A DNA stretch of 64,000 nt, taken from positions 1 to 64,000 of the forward strand of contig CAWGMT010000016.1 in NCBI GenBank assembly GCA_963823675.1. The letters run 5' to 3'. The first letter of the stretch is position 1; each line of letters starts with the position of its first letter. Shown piece after piece: positions 26,467-35,258 of this stretch. The stretch comes from CAWGMT01 sp963823675. GTDB taxonomy: Bacteria > Planctomycetota > Planctomycetia > Isosphaerales > Isosphaeraceae. The notes under the pieces are model-generated. The model was not told the origin of the DNA, did not search any database, and saw only the letters and a list, made by a program, of their open reading frames with translations. The position numbers were made by a program, and so were the translations under genes.

Positions 26467-28214
26467 ATGGCCAAGAGTCGGGACTGGACCGAGATCCTCG
26501 TCCGGCGGGGCGTGATCGGCCCCGATCAGCTCAAGGAAGCCCATCGGATGGAGAGTTCGACGGTCGAGGAAGCACTCGTCAAACTCGGCTACGCCGACGT
26601 CAACGACATCATGAAAGCCAAGGCCGAACAGCACGGCCTGCCGTTCGTCGAGCTGCGCGAGATCGAGATCCCTCCCTCCGTCATCGAACTCGTCCCGGAA
26701 TCGCTCGCCCGCGAAAACATCGTCATGCCGCTCTCACAAGAAAGCGGCTCGATCCGCGTTATCATGCACGACCCGCTCGACTTCGAAACCATCGACAAGC
26801 TGCGGTTCGTCCTCAATCGGGAGATCGAGGTCTCCTTAGCCCCCAAGGAAGCAATCGTCGAGGCCATCAATAAGTACTACGGCAGCGCCAGCTCCGAAAC
26901 CGAGTCGGTCGACTCGATGCTCCAGGAGTTTACCGATACCGCCATCGACTTCGCCGAAGAAGGCGGTACCGGTTCCAAGTCGTCCACGACCCAGACCCTC
27001 GAGGAAGGCGACGCCCCAGTCATCAAGCTCGTGCATCTCATCATCCAAGAAGCCGTCACGATGCGGGCCTCGGATATTCACATCGAGCCGTTCGCCGATC
27101 GGGTCCGGATCCGGTATCGCATCGACGGCGTGCTTATGGAACGCGACAGCGCCCCGCGCGGCTCTTGGGCGCGATGGTCAGCCGCATCAAGATCATGGGG
27201 TTCATCGACATCGCCGAAAAACGCCGCCCCCAGGATGGCCGCATCAAGATCCTCGTCGCCGGCAAGGATATCGACATGCGGGTGAGCATCATCCCAACCG
27301 CCCATGGACAGTCGGTCGTGATGCGGATCCTGGACCGGGACAATATCAAGGTGGGATTGCAAGACCTCGGCTTCGGCGACGAGGACTGGGCCCGCTTCAA
27401 GCAACTGATCAAACGCCCCAACGGAATCTTGCTCGTCACCGGGCCAACCGGCTCCGGAAAAACCACCACCCTTTACGCCGCCCTCAACGAGCTCAATCGC
27501 CCCGACGTCAAGATTATCACGGCCGAAGACCCCGTCGAATACTACCTGCCAGGCGTCAACCAGTGCGAAGTGAAGGCAAAGATCGGAATGACCTTTGCTC
27601 GCATTATTCGTGCCATGCTCCGACAAAATCCCAACATCCTTCTCGTTGGCGAAATTCGGGATCTGGAGACGGCTGAGACCGCAATTCAGGCTTCTCTGAC
27701 CGGACACTTGGTTTTCAGTACATTGCACACGAACGATGCGCCCAGTGCCATTACACGTCTGGTCGATATCGGGATCCAGCCGTTCCTGGTCGCTAGCTCA
27801 GTGCTTGCAATCATGGCACAGCGGCTCGTACGCAAGGTCTGTCCCAAATGCCGGGTGAAATATGAGCCGCCCGCTCACCTGCTGAACGGCCTCGGGCTGC
27901 GTCCGGAGATCGTTAAGAAAGCGAACTTCGCTCGGGGGAAGGGTTGCAACCACTGTAACAAGACCGGGTACCGGGGCCGGATGGGCATCTTCGAGCTGAT
28001 GTCGTTGACGCCGCAAGTCCGCGAGATGACCTTCAAGGGCGAATCAACCCAAAATGTGCGGAGAATGGCCAGGAAACAGGGGATGCGCACCTTGTTCGAG
28101 GACGGGATCGTCAAGGTGCTCCGGGGCCAGACCACCCTGGATGAGGTCTTGCGCATCACCCAGCGCGACATGCTGACCGAGAGTTTTGGCCAGCATGGCC
28201 AGCAGAAGAAGTGA
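26467..28214 (+). pseudogene. GspE/PilB-type secretion ATPase 1, one frame break
   Basis: The N-terminal T2SSE_N domain (LVRRGVIGPDQLKEAHRMES) leads into an ATPase core. The core has Walker A GPTGSGKTTT, Asp box AEDPVEYY, Walker B NILLVGEIRDLETAE, a His box with TLHTND, and a zinc tetracysteine CPKC...CNHC. It powers assembly of the pseudopilus or pilus on the cytosolic side. The frame changes at about 27155: IDGVLMERDSAPR is followed in the next frame by LLGAMVSRIKIMGFIDIAE. One missing base would restore about 580 aa. It is the first gene of the secretion/pilus locus. The 355-bp gap to the next gene (28215-28569) shows nothing I can support. Confidence 0.88.
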
Positions 28215-28569
28215 TCTCCTTAAGATTGCTCGAAACCCGGCCGACCCGTGCCGCGGCTTGGCCGCCGGTTGGAGACAGGACGATCGACGTTCGGTGGGCG
28301 CCTCCACCCTGGCCCCTGGCAGATCGCCCGGATGAACTTGCCGATTACGCATCACCAAGTGGGTTCGTCGCTTGATCCGTCGGGTAGCCACCGGGATAAT
28401 AACGCTGGTCTTAGGGAATGGCGCGTGGCCGTAACCTCAAGAGCCGACGTCACGATTCGGTGGACACCTGGTTTACAGCAATGTGTCAACCCTGGCAAAA
28501 TGACTGCTGCGGGTTGTTAGTTGGTCGAGGCCGGTTCCATCGTTGATACCGCGGAGGCTCTTCAGGGCA

Positions 28570-29682
28570 ATGGGTACGCTCCTCATCGACAAGCTGCTTC
28601 AGACGGTTTGCTCTCAAAAGGCGAGCGACCTCCATCTCACCGTGGGGAGTCAGCCCGTCATCCGGCTGCATGGCCACATGCGGCCCCTGGCAACCAAGGT
28701 GCTCGAGTCGTCCGACACCACCGCGCTCATGAAGAGCATCACGCCGGAACGGTGTCAGCAAGAGCTGCAGGAAGTCGGGGGGACCGACTTCGGGTTTGCC
28801 TTCGGCGAGATGGCCCGGTTCCGGGTCGCCATCTACAAGCAGCGCGGCAACATCGGCTTGGTCCTGCGGCGGATCCCCAACGAGTTTCTCACCTTCGAGC
28901 AGCTCGGCTTGCCGGCGGTCATCGAGCAGTTGATCCAGCGGCCCCGAGGCTTGATCCTGGTCACCGGCCCGACCGGCTCGGGCAAGACGACCAGCCTGGC
29001 GTCCATGATCAATTACATCAACGGGACCATGGACCGCCACATCATCACCATCGAAGACCCGATCGAATACTTCCACAAGCACAACAAGTGCCTGATCAAC
29101 CAGCGCGAGATCGGCGTCGACGTACCCGACTTCCCCGAAGCCATTCGCCGGGCGCTGCGCATGGACCCGGACATCATCCTGGTTGGTGAAATGCGCGATC
29201 TGGCCACCATCTCCGCGGCCATCACGGCCGCCGAAACCGGCCACATCGTCTTCGCCACCCTGCACACCAACTCGGCCGAGGGAACCGTCAATCGCGTGAT
29301 CGACGTTTTCCCCAAGGACCAGCAGGACCAGATCCGCACCCAGCTTTCGGTCGCCATCATCGGCATCCTGGCCCAGGCCCTCTTGCCGCGCAAGCCCAAG
29401 GGGCTGGTCGCCGCCTACGAGATGCTGGTCGTCACGCCGGCCATCGCGAACCTGATCCGGGAAAACAAGACCTACCGCATCGACTCCTCGATCCAGACCG
29501 GCCGCAAACACGGCATGATCCTCTTGGACGACAGCCTGTTCAACCTCTGGCGGCAGGGCTTGGTCGAGGAACACGAAGTCATGTTCAAGTCCCGCAAGCC
29601 CGCCGATCTCAAGGAACGAATCGAGAATGCCAAGAAGGGCATTTTCGACGAGGAAGAGGCAGAGGGAGAGGAAGAAGAATAA
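28570..29682 (+). CDS. pilT: PilT-type retraction ATPase
   Basis: 370 aa. Seen: ASDLHLTVGSQPVIRLHG at the N-terminus (PilT PAS-like domain), Walker A GPTGSGKTT at 133-141, Asp box ITIEDPIEYFHKH, Walker B IILVGEMRDLATI, TLHTNSAEGTVNRVID, and AIANLIRENKT, the AIRNLIRE-like motif needed for retraction. The acidic C-terminus (DEEEAEGEEEE) is unusual. Its stop overlaps the next ATPase start by one base (TAATG). Presence of a PilT in a type II-like pseudopilin locus suggests a retractable pilus. Confidence 0.92.
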   Translation: MGTLLIDKLLQTVCSQKASDLHLTVGSQPVIRLHGHMRPLATKVLESSDTTALMKSITPERCQQELQEVGGTDFGFAFGEMARFRVAIYKQRGNIGLVLRRIPNEFLTFEQLGLPAVIEQLIQRPRGLILVTGPTGSGKTTSLASMINYINGTMDRHIITIEDPIEYFHKHNKCLINQREIGVDVPDFPEAIRRALRMDPDIILVGEMRDLATISAAITAAETGHIVFATLHTNSAEGTVNRVIDVFPKDQQDQIRTQLSVAIIGILAQALLPRKPKGLVAAYEMLVVTPAIANLIRENKTYRIDSSIQTGRKHGMILLDDSLFNLWRQGLVEEHEVMFKSRKPADLKERIENAKKGIFDEEEAEGEEEE

Positions 29683-31400
29683 TGGCGCGACGACTCGGCA
29701 CGATCATGGTTGACATGGGCTATCTGGATGAAGAGGCCCTCTGGAAGATCCTCGAGGAGCAAAAACGCTCCGGCACCGAGCTCTTCGGCAAGGTCGCGGT
29801 GCGCATGGGCCTGGTCAAGGAAGATCAGGTCCTGAAAGCGCTCGGGGAAGAGCTCGGGATGAAGACGGTCAAGCTGGCGGACGTCACGATCCCCGCCGAG
29901 CTCACCGAGCTGGTGAATGAGAGCATGGCCACCGCCTACAAGATCGTGCCGATCTCGCAGAACAAGAAGGACAAGAGCATCACGGTCGCGATGGCCGAGC
30001 CTCAGAACCCCTCGACGCTCGACAGCTTGAGGATGTTCTTGAGCACCGAGGTCAAGGGCGCGATCGCCTCCGAGGCCGACGTGATGGCGGCCATCGAGCG
30101 GCTCTACGCCGGCCACCACGAGAGCATCCAGGACGTCGTCAAGCAGATCGAGCAGGACAAGGGCTTGCAGAAGCTGGTCGGGCGGAATGAAAACACCATC
30201 GACCTCGAGGCGATCGAGGAAATGGCCGAGGCCGCCCCGGTGCGCAAGCTGCTGAACATGGTGCTGCTTCTGGCGATCAAGGACAAGGCCTCCGACGTCC
30301 ACTTCGAGCCGTTCGAGGAAGAGTACAAGATGCGCTACCGGGTCGACGGCGTGCTCTACGAGCTGGTGCCGCCGCCCCGCCACCTGGCGCCGGCCATCGC
30401 CAGCCGCATCAAGGTCATGTCCAACCTCGATATCGCCGAGCGCAGGCTGCCGCAGGACGGCCGCATCCAGCTCGCCCTGGGCGGCAACGAAGTCGATATC
30501 CGGGTCTCGACCCTGCCCACCATGTTCGGCGAGAGCGTGGTGCTGCGGATCCTGGACCGGACGGTCGTGCAGCTAGACCTCAAGAAGCTGGGGATGCCCG
30601 AGGACACGATGACGCAGTGGCACCAGATCATCGAGAAGCCCAACGGCATCGTGCTGGTGACCGGCCCGACCTCCTCGGGCAAGACGACCACCCTCTACGC
30701 CACCTTGAACCACTTGAACCGCATCGAAGACAAGATCATCACCACCGAGGAGCCGGTCGAGTATGACATCGAGGGCCTGATCCAGATTCCGGTCAATCCC
30801 GACATCGGCGTCACATTCGCCGCCTGTCTCCGTTCGATCTTGAGACAGGACCCCGACAAGATCTTGGTCGGCGAGACCCGCGACCTCGAGACCGCCGAGA
30901 TCTCGATCCAGGCCTCACTCACCGGCCACATCGTCTTCACCACGCTGCACACCAACGACGCCCCCTCGGCGGTCACCCGCCTGCGCGACATGGGGCTGCC
31001 GACCTTCCTGATCACCGCCACGGTCGAGGCCGTGCTCGCCCAGCGCCTGGTCCGCAAGATCTGCTCCTTCTGCCGCACCGAGTTCACGCCGGCACCCGAG
31101 GTCTGCATGGAGCTGGGCCTGACCCCCGACCAGGCCTCGCAGAAGAAGTTCTTCTACGGCAAGGGCTGCGACAAGTGCAACAACACCGGCTACAAGGGGC
31201 GCATGGGCATCTATGAGCTTCTGGTCATGAACGACACCCTCCGCGAAATGGTCGTCGCCGAAGCGTCGCTGGACGACTTCCGCAACGCCTGCCGCAAATT
31301 CGGCATGCGGACCCTGCGCGAGGCCGGAATGAACGCCATCCACAACGGCCAGTCCACAATCGAGGAAATCGTGCGGGAAACGATGCTGGATGATTTGTAG
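29682..31400 (+). CDS. GspE/PilB-type secretion ATPase 2
   Basis: 572 aa, intact. N-terminal T2SSE_N domain (LGTIMVDMGYLDEEALWKILEEQ), a linker, then the ATPase: GPTSSGKTTT Walker A, TTEEPVEYDIEG Asp box, KILVGETRDLETAE Walker B, FTTLHTNDAPSAVTRL His box, and zinc tetracysteine CSFC...CDKC with NNTGYKGRMGIYELL. The two ATPases flank pilT and are clearly paralogous, as in other planctomycete pseudopilin clusters. This copy is immediately followed by a heptamer array. Confidence 0.94.
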   Translation: MARRLGTIMVDMGYLDEEALWKILEEQKRSGTELFGKVAVRMGLVKEDQVLKALGEELGMKTVKLADVTIPAELTELVNESMATAYKIVPISQNKKDKSITVAMAEPQNPSTLDSLRMFLSTEVKGAIASEADVMAAIERLYAGHHESIQDVVKQIEQDKGLQKLVGRNENTIDLEAIEEMAEAAPVRKLLNMVLLLAIKDKASDVHFEPFEEEYKMRYRVDGVLYELVPPPRHLAPAIASRIKVMSNLDIAERRLPQDGRIQLALGGNEVDIRVSTLPTMFGESVVLRILDRTVVQLDLKKLGMPEDTMTQWHQIIEKPNGIVLVTGPTSSGKTTTLYATLNHLNRIEDKIITTEEPVEYDIEGLIQIPVNPDIGVTFAACLRSILRQDPDKILVGETRDLETAEISIQASLTGHIVFTTLHTNDAPSAVTRLRDMGLPTFLITATVEAVLAQRLVRKICSFCRTEFTPAPEVCMELGLTPDQASQKKFFYGKGCDKCNNTGYKGRMGIYELLVMNDTLREMVVAEASLDDFRNACRKFGMRTLREAGMNAIHNGQSTIEEIVRETMLDDL

Positions 31401-31562
31401 TCCGTTGTCCGTTGTCCGTTGTCCGTTGTCCGTTGTTCGCTTCGCGTATGTCATCGGCGCTTGGTAACCTAATTGTCCACCGTCCGCCGCCCGTTCTCAG
31501 CCGTGTAATCTGGTGCCGCCCAGCCTTTTATTTGCCCGCTCGCCAGTGGAATTCGCGAAGCG
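31401..31562. repeat. Heptamer array plus inverted 9-bp arms enclosing a 107-bp spacer, site 1
   Basis: After the ATPase stop: TTGTCCG units (31401-31437), then CGCTTCGCG (31438-31446), a 107-bp spacer, and CGCGAAGCG (31554-31562). The spacer begins TATGTCATCGGC and ends CCCGCTCGCCAGTGGAAT. At site 2 (40264-40398) the homologous spacer lies in the opposite orientation between the same arms. GGACAAC/GGACAAA units follow up to 31596. Confidence 0.8.
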
Positions 31563-31596
31563 GACAACGAACAACTGACCACGGACAAAGGACAAA

Positions 31597-32032
31597 ATGC
31601 AGATGGCCAGAAGCAACTTCGAGACTCTGGAGGTGTACCGACTGTCGGAAGAGGTGGCGGACGAGGTTCTGGGGCATCGTCGTCGCCTGGCTGCCGCTGG
31701 CTCGCGACACGATTGGTAAGCAATTGATTCGGTCGGCGGACAGCATCGGGGCCAACATTGCCGAGGGTGCTGGACGAGGCTCTTTCCCAGACAATCGGCG
31801 CTTCATTCGTTATGCCCGTGGATCGCTCAACGAAACGAGACACTTTCTTCGCCGCGCCTTCCGGCGGAACCTCATGAACAAGGATATGGTCTGCCGTTTG
31901 AGACCGCTTTTGGATGAACTGGCGCCTCGCTTGAACGCTTACCTCAAATCAATCGGGCGCGGCAGTGCATCACCGCCGGCCGGTGCCGACGAGCATCTAA
32001 CAACGGACAACGGACAACGGACAACGGGCTAA
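31597..32032 (+). pseudogene. S23 / four-helix-bundle protein, copy 1, one frame break
   Basis: The N-terminus NFETLEVYRLSEEVADEV and the downstream-frame LARDTIGKQLIRSADSIGAN followed by IAEGAGRGS belong to the four-helix-bundle (23S rRNA intervening sequence protein, S23; bAvd-like) family. The frame switches at about 31667 and one extra base explains it. An intact paralogue is at 40439-40828. The start (ATG 31597 or 31603) directly follows GGACAAAGGACAAA. The C-terminal codons (HLTTDNGQRTTG) are translated heptamers. The family forms small basic helical pentamers in diversity-generating retroelements; no reverse transcriptase is nearby. Confidence 0.75.
31998..32027 (+). repeat. Heptamer array between S23 copy 1 and gspF
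   Basis: Four GGACAAC units that encode the last residues of the S23 protein and lie 15-45 nt ahead of the gspF ATG. Same orientation rule as the other arrays: GGACAAN on the coding strand ahead of a start. Confidence 0.75.
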
Positions 32033-32042
32033 GGGGAAAAAG

Positions 32043-33286
32043 ATGCCAACTTATCAATACGAAGCGATGGATCACACCGGGCGGGAGGTCAAGGACAGTA
32101 TTGACGCCGCGACCCAGGAAGAAGCGCAGCAACTGATCCGCCAGAAGGGGTTCTTCGTCACCAAGATTGCCGAGAAGGCCAAGAAGGGCAAGACGCGGGC
32201 ATCGGCCAAAAAGGGGGACGGCGCAAGAAGAAGGCGTTCACGATCGGCCGGATCTCGACCAAGCAGCTCTGCACCTTCACGCGCCAGCTCTCGACTTTGC
32301 AGGATGCCGGCCTGCCGATCTTGCGCAGCCTCAAGATCCTCGAGGGCCAGTGCAAGCCGGGCGTGCTCAAGAACGCGCTCCAGGACATCGTCGAGGACAT
32401 TGAAAGCGGCTTGACCCTTTCGGAAGCCTGCCAGAAGCACCCCAAGGCGTTCGACCGGCTCTACTGCAACATGATCAAGGCGGGCGAGGCGGGCGGTGCG
32501 CTCGAGGCGATCCTCCAGCGCCTGGCCGACTTCAAGGAAAAGGCCCAGTCGCTCAAGCGGCGGATCAAGTCGGCGATGGTCTACCCGATCGTGGTCATCA
32601 CGGTGGCCTGCATCATCGTGGGCTTCATCCTCTATTTCATCATCCCGAAGTTCGAGTCGATCTTCAAAGATTTCAACATCCCGCTGCCGCGGATGACCAC
32701 CTTCCTGATCGACGCCAGCCACTTCCTGATCAAGTATTTCTACGTGGTCTTCCTGACTCCGCTCTTCATCTGGATCTTCGTCAAGCTGCTTTACCGCAAC
32801 AAGACGGGGGCGTATATCTGCGACCGGATCAAGCTGATGATTCCCGTCATGGGGACGATCGTCGAGAAGTCGACGGTCGCGCGGACCACCCGCACCCTGG
32901 GAACTTTGGTGCAGTCGGGCGTGCCGATCCTCGAGTCGCTCAACATCGTCCGCGACACGGCCGGCAACGCGGTCTTCGAGCGGGCGTTCAACCGGATCTA
33001 CGAGAGCATCCGCGAGGGTGAAACCATCGCCCAGCCCTTGAAGGAAGCCCGGATCGTCGACGACATCGTGGTCAACATGATCGACGTCGGCGAGGAGACC
33101 GGCGAACTCGACACCATGCTCAACAAGATCGCCGACAACTACGATGAAGAGGTCGAGACGGCCGTGGAAAGCTTGGTCAGCCTGCTGGAGCCGATCATGA
33201 TCGTCATCCTGGGCGGCATCATCGGCTTCATCGTCATCGCGCTCTTCCTGCCGCTGATCACTCTGATCTCGAAGTTGTCCGGCTAG
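32043..33286 (+). pseudogene. gspF: GspF/PilC-type inner membrane platform protein, one frame break
   Basis: N-terminal MPTYQYEAMDHTGREVKDSI and the GFFVTKI segment are typical of GspF. The frame breaks at about 32220 (KKGDG, then KKKAFTIGRISTKQLCTFTR in the next frame). The rest contains two T2SSF domains: TLQDAGLPILRSLKILE and RTLGTLVQSGVPILESLNIV. Membrane segments lie at about VYPIVVITVACIIVGFILYF, VVFLTPLFIWIFVKLL and MIVILGGIIGFIVIALFL. Intact length would be about 414 aa, normal for the family. The stop codon TAG lies in the loop of a perfect 12-bp hairpin (33272-33299). Confidence 0.9.
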
Positions 33287-33567
33287 TGCCGGACAACTTG
33301 TCCTTGGTCCTTTGTCCCTGGTCCTTTGTTCGCTTCGCGTCTGTCATCGGCAATCGGTTGATAACACGCTCTTGTCCGGCTGACGCCGGACAACTTGTCC
33401 TTGGTCCTTTGTCCCTGGTCCTTTGTTCGCTTCGCGTCTGTCATCGGCAATCGGTTGATAACACGCTCTTGTCCGGCTGACGCCGGACAACTGGTCCTTG
33501 GTCCTTCGTCCCTGGTCCTTTGTTCGCTTCGCGTCTGTCATCGGCCATCGGTTGATAACCCGCTCGT
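33277..33567 (+). repeat. Three tandem 97-bp repeats containing hairpin, heptamers and GTTCGCTTCGCG
   Basis: Units start at 33277, 33374 and 33471 (period 97 bp). Each contains GTCCGGC-4 nt-GCCGGAC, TTTGTCC/TTGGTCC heptamers, TTCGCTTCGCGTCTGTCATC and CGGTTGATAAC. The first unit starts inside gspF; its hairpin is extended to 12 bp (33272-33283 with 33288-33299) and holds the stop codon in its loop. The hairpins could act as intrinsic terminators or 3' stabilisers, though no clean U-tract follows. Confidence 0.85.
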
Positions 33568-33590
33568 TCGTTGGAAACGGGAGCCCGAAA

Positions 33591-34910
33591 ATGCCACCGT
33601 CAACTTGCGCCCGCTTGCGATTCGCAAAGGACGAAGGACATCTGTCACCCTCGACCTGTGCCTGCGAGCAATTCACAAAAGACAAAGGACAAAGGACAAA
33701 GGACAAAGGACAAAAGCCCCGGAGGGGCTTTACGATGATCGAGCTCCTGGTCGTGATCATCATCATTGCGATCCTGATCGGGCTCTTGCTGCCGGCGATC
33801 CAGGCGGCGATCCGCGCCGCCCGAAACGCCGCCGTCTCGACCGAGGTCAGCACGCTTGCGCAGGCGATCGAGAGCTTCAAGACTCGCTACGGCGATTATC
33901 CGCCCAGCCGGGTCATCCTTTACGAGAACGGCCTTTTCCCCGTCGGCGACTCGACGTTCATCCAGGGCGAGAACATCACGAATGGCCAGCTTTGCCAGCA
34001 AACCCTGGCGGCGCTCCGGAAGTTTTTCCCCAAGGTGGCCTTCAGCACCTCGGGCTTGCCGGCCCCGGTTCTGGCGGGCCAGGGCAACTACTGGTACGAC
34101 TTCAACGGCAACGGGGTCTTCGACCAGGGTGCGTACATCCTCCACGGTCATGAATGCCTGGTGTTTTTCCTGGGAGGCGTCCCGCTGCCCAACACCGCCG
34201 CCGTTCCGCCGACCTACGGCTTGACCGGCTTCGGCCAGGACCCGACGAACCCGTTCACCAACAGCATCAATAACGGCAACTTCATGTACAACACGAACCG
34301 CCAGACGCCGATCTTCGAGTTCAATCCCGGCAGGCTGTTCCTCGATCCCAACAACAACACCGCCAACGGACTGCTGCCCGCGCTGGTTCCCGGGTACTAC
34401 GACTCGCTCGGAAACTCCCCGCCCGGCCAGGGGACCACCCTCAATTTCTATGTTTATTTCAGCGCCTATGGTAACGGCGCCTATAACCCCGACGACGTCA
34501 ACTTCTACACCGAAGATGACGGCGGCAACAACGGCAGCCAGGCGCCGCTGGCCCCGGTCTGGCTGAATTTCCAGCAGACCGGCTTTTCCGCGGTGCCAAA
34601 TCCGTACACCAACACGGTGACCTCGAGCGTTGGGGGCGCCCTGCCGTCGGGTACCGTCACGTTTCAGAAGGCCCAATCATACCAGATCATCTCGGCGGGA
34701 CTCGACGGGCAATACGGAGTCGGCGGTCAGTACATTCCGGCCACGTCAGCGACTTCGACGGCGAGCAACCCTCTACCATTCGACGCGAACAACACGGGCG
34801 CCGGCGCCGGACCTCCGGCATCGGCTCCCGCGCAGGCGGAGACCGCGGCCGTCATAAGGCAGCGGGAAATGGACAATCTGACCAATTTCAAATCCGGAAC
34901 GCTGCAATAG
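33591..34910 (+). CDS. GspG-like major pseudopilin with large extracytoplasmic domain
   Basis: Prepilin motif RRG|FTMIELLVVIIIIAILIGLL with glutamate at +5, then a helical stalk (AQAIESFKTRYGDYPPS) typical of GspG, and a long Asn/Gly/Pro-rich domain. It is a pseudopilus subunit processed by prepilin peptidase. The leader is partly encoded by a heptamer array (TKDKGQRTKDKGQK) followed by an 8-bp GC hairpin (33713-33731) ending at the cleavage site. The start is uncertain: ATG 33591 gives a long leader of about 46 residues. The family is normally about 140 aa; about 440 aa here is characteristic of planctomycetes. Confidence 0.85.
   Translation: MPPSTCARLRFAKDEGHLSPSTCACEQFTKDKGQRTKDKGQKPRRGFTMIELLVVIIIIAILIGLLLPAIQAAIRAARNAAVSTEVSTLAQAIESFKTRYGDYPPSRVILYENGLFPVGDSTFIQGENITNGQLCQQTLAALRKFFPKVAFSTSGLPAPVLAGQGNYWYDFNGNGVFDQGAYILHGHECLVFFLGGVPLPNTAAVPPTYGLTGFGQDPTNPFTNSINNGNFMYNTNRQTPIFEFNPGRLFLDPNNNTANGLLPALVPGYYDSLGNSPPGQGTTLNFYVYFSAYGNGAYNPDDVNFYTEDDGGNNGSQAPLAPVWLNFQQTGFSAVPNPYTNTVTSSVGGALPSGTVTFQKAQSYQIISAGLDGQYGVGGQYIPATSATSTASNPLPFDANNTGAGAGPPASAPAQAETAAVIRQREMDNLTNFKSGTLQ
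33675..33731 (+). repeat. Heptamer array plus GC hairpin encoding a prepilin leader (G-like gene)
   Basis: Five or six CAAAGGA units from 33675, then AAAGCCCC-GGA-GGGGCTTT (33713-33731). The translated product is (T)KDKGQR repeats ending RRG|F. Array then hairpin then cleavage motif is the same order seen in three other pseudopilin genes. Confidence 0.85.
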
Positions 34911-35258
34911 TCATTTGTCCTTTGTCCTTTGTCATTTGTCCTTTGTTTTCCGAGGGTCGGGGCTTCCGTCTTGACGGGGCGAGGACACCAGCGGAGAAGA
35001 TGCGTGCGCCTCTTTCGGCAACCACTGAGACAGTCGCGTGTTCGTGCTGGATTGGGTCAGCCAGTGATGAGCCAAGCGCCCAGCGATAACCGAGGACCAC
35101 GAGCCATGGGCAACGGACCACGGACCACGGACGAGCAGCAGACAGTCACGTTACTACCCGCGGGCCAACGCATCCCGCGAACCGAACAACGGACCACGGA
35201 CCACGGACCACGGACAAACAGGCCAAGCGAACAACGGACCAGCAAAGACAGCCCCGTT
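34911..35258 (+). repeat. Repeat-filled intergenic region
   Basis: TTTGTCC heptamers begin directly after the stop (34911-34948). A non-coding stretch with no supportable gene follows, then degenerate ACCACGG/AACAACGG units from about 35090. A fragment of the 9-bp arm (CGCGAAGC) appears at about 35283. The region is open in one frame only because these repeats lack stops. Confidence 0.65.

Noticed and set aside
33277..33567. Possible CRISPR array
   Set aside because: Units are contiguous 97-bp tandem repeats without unique spacers, and no cas genes are present.
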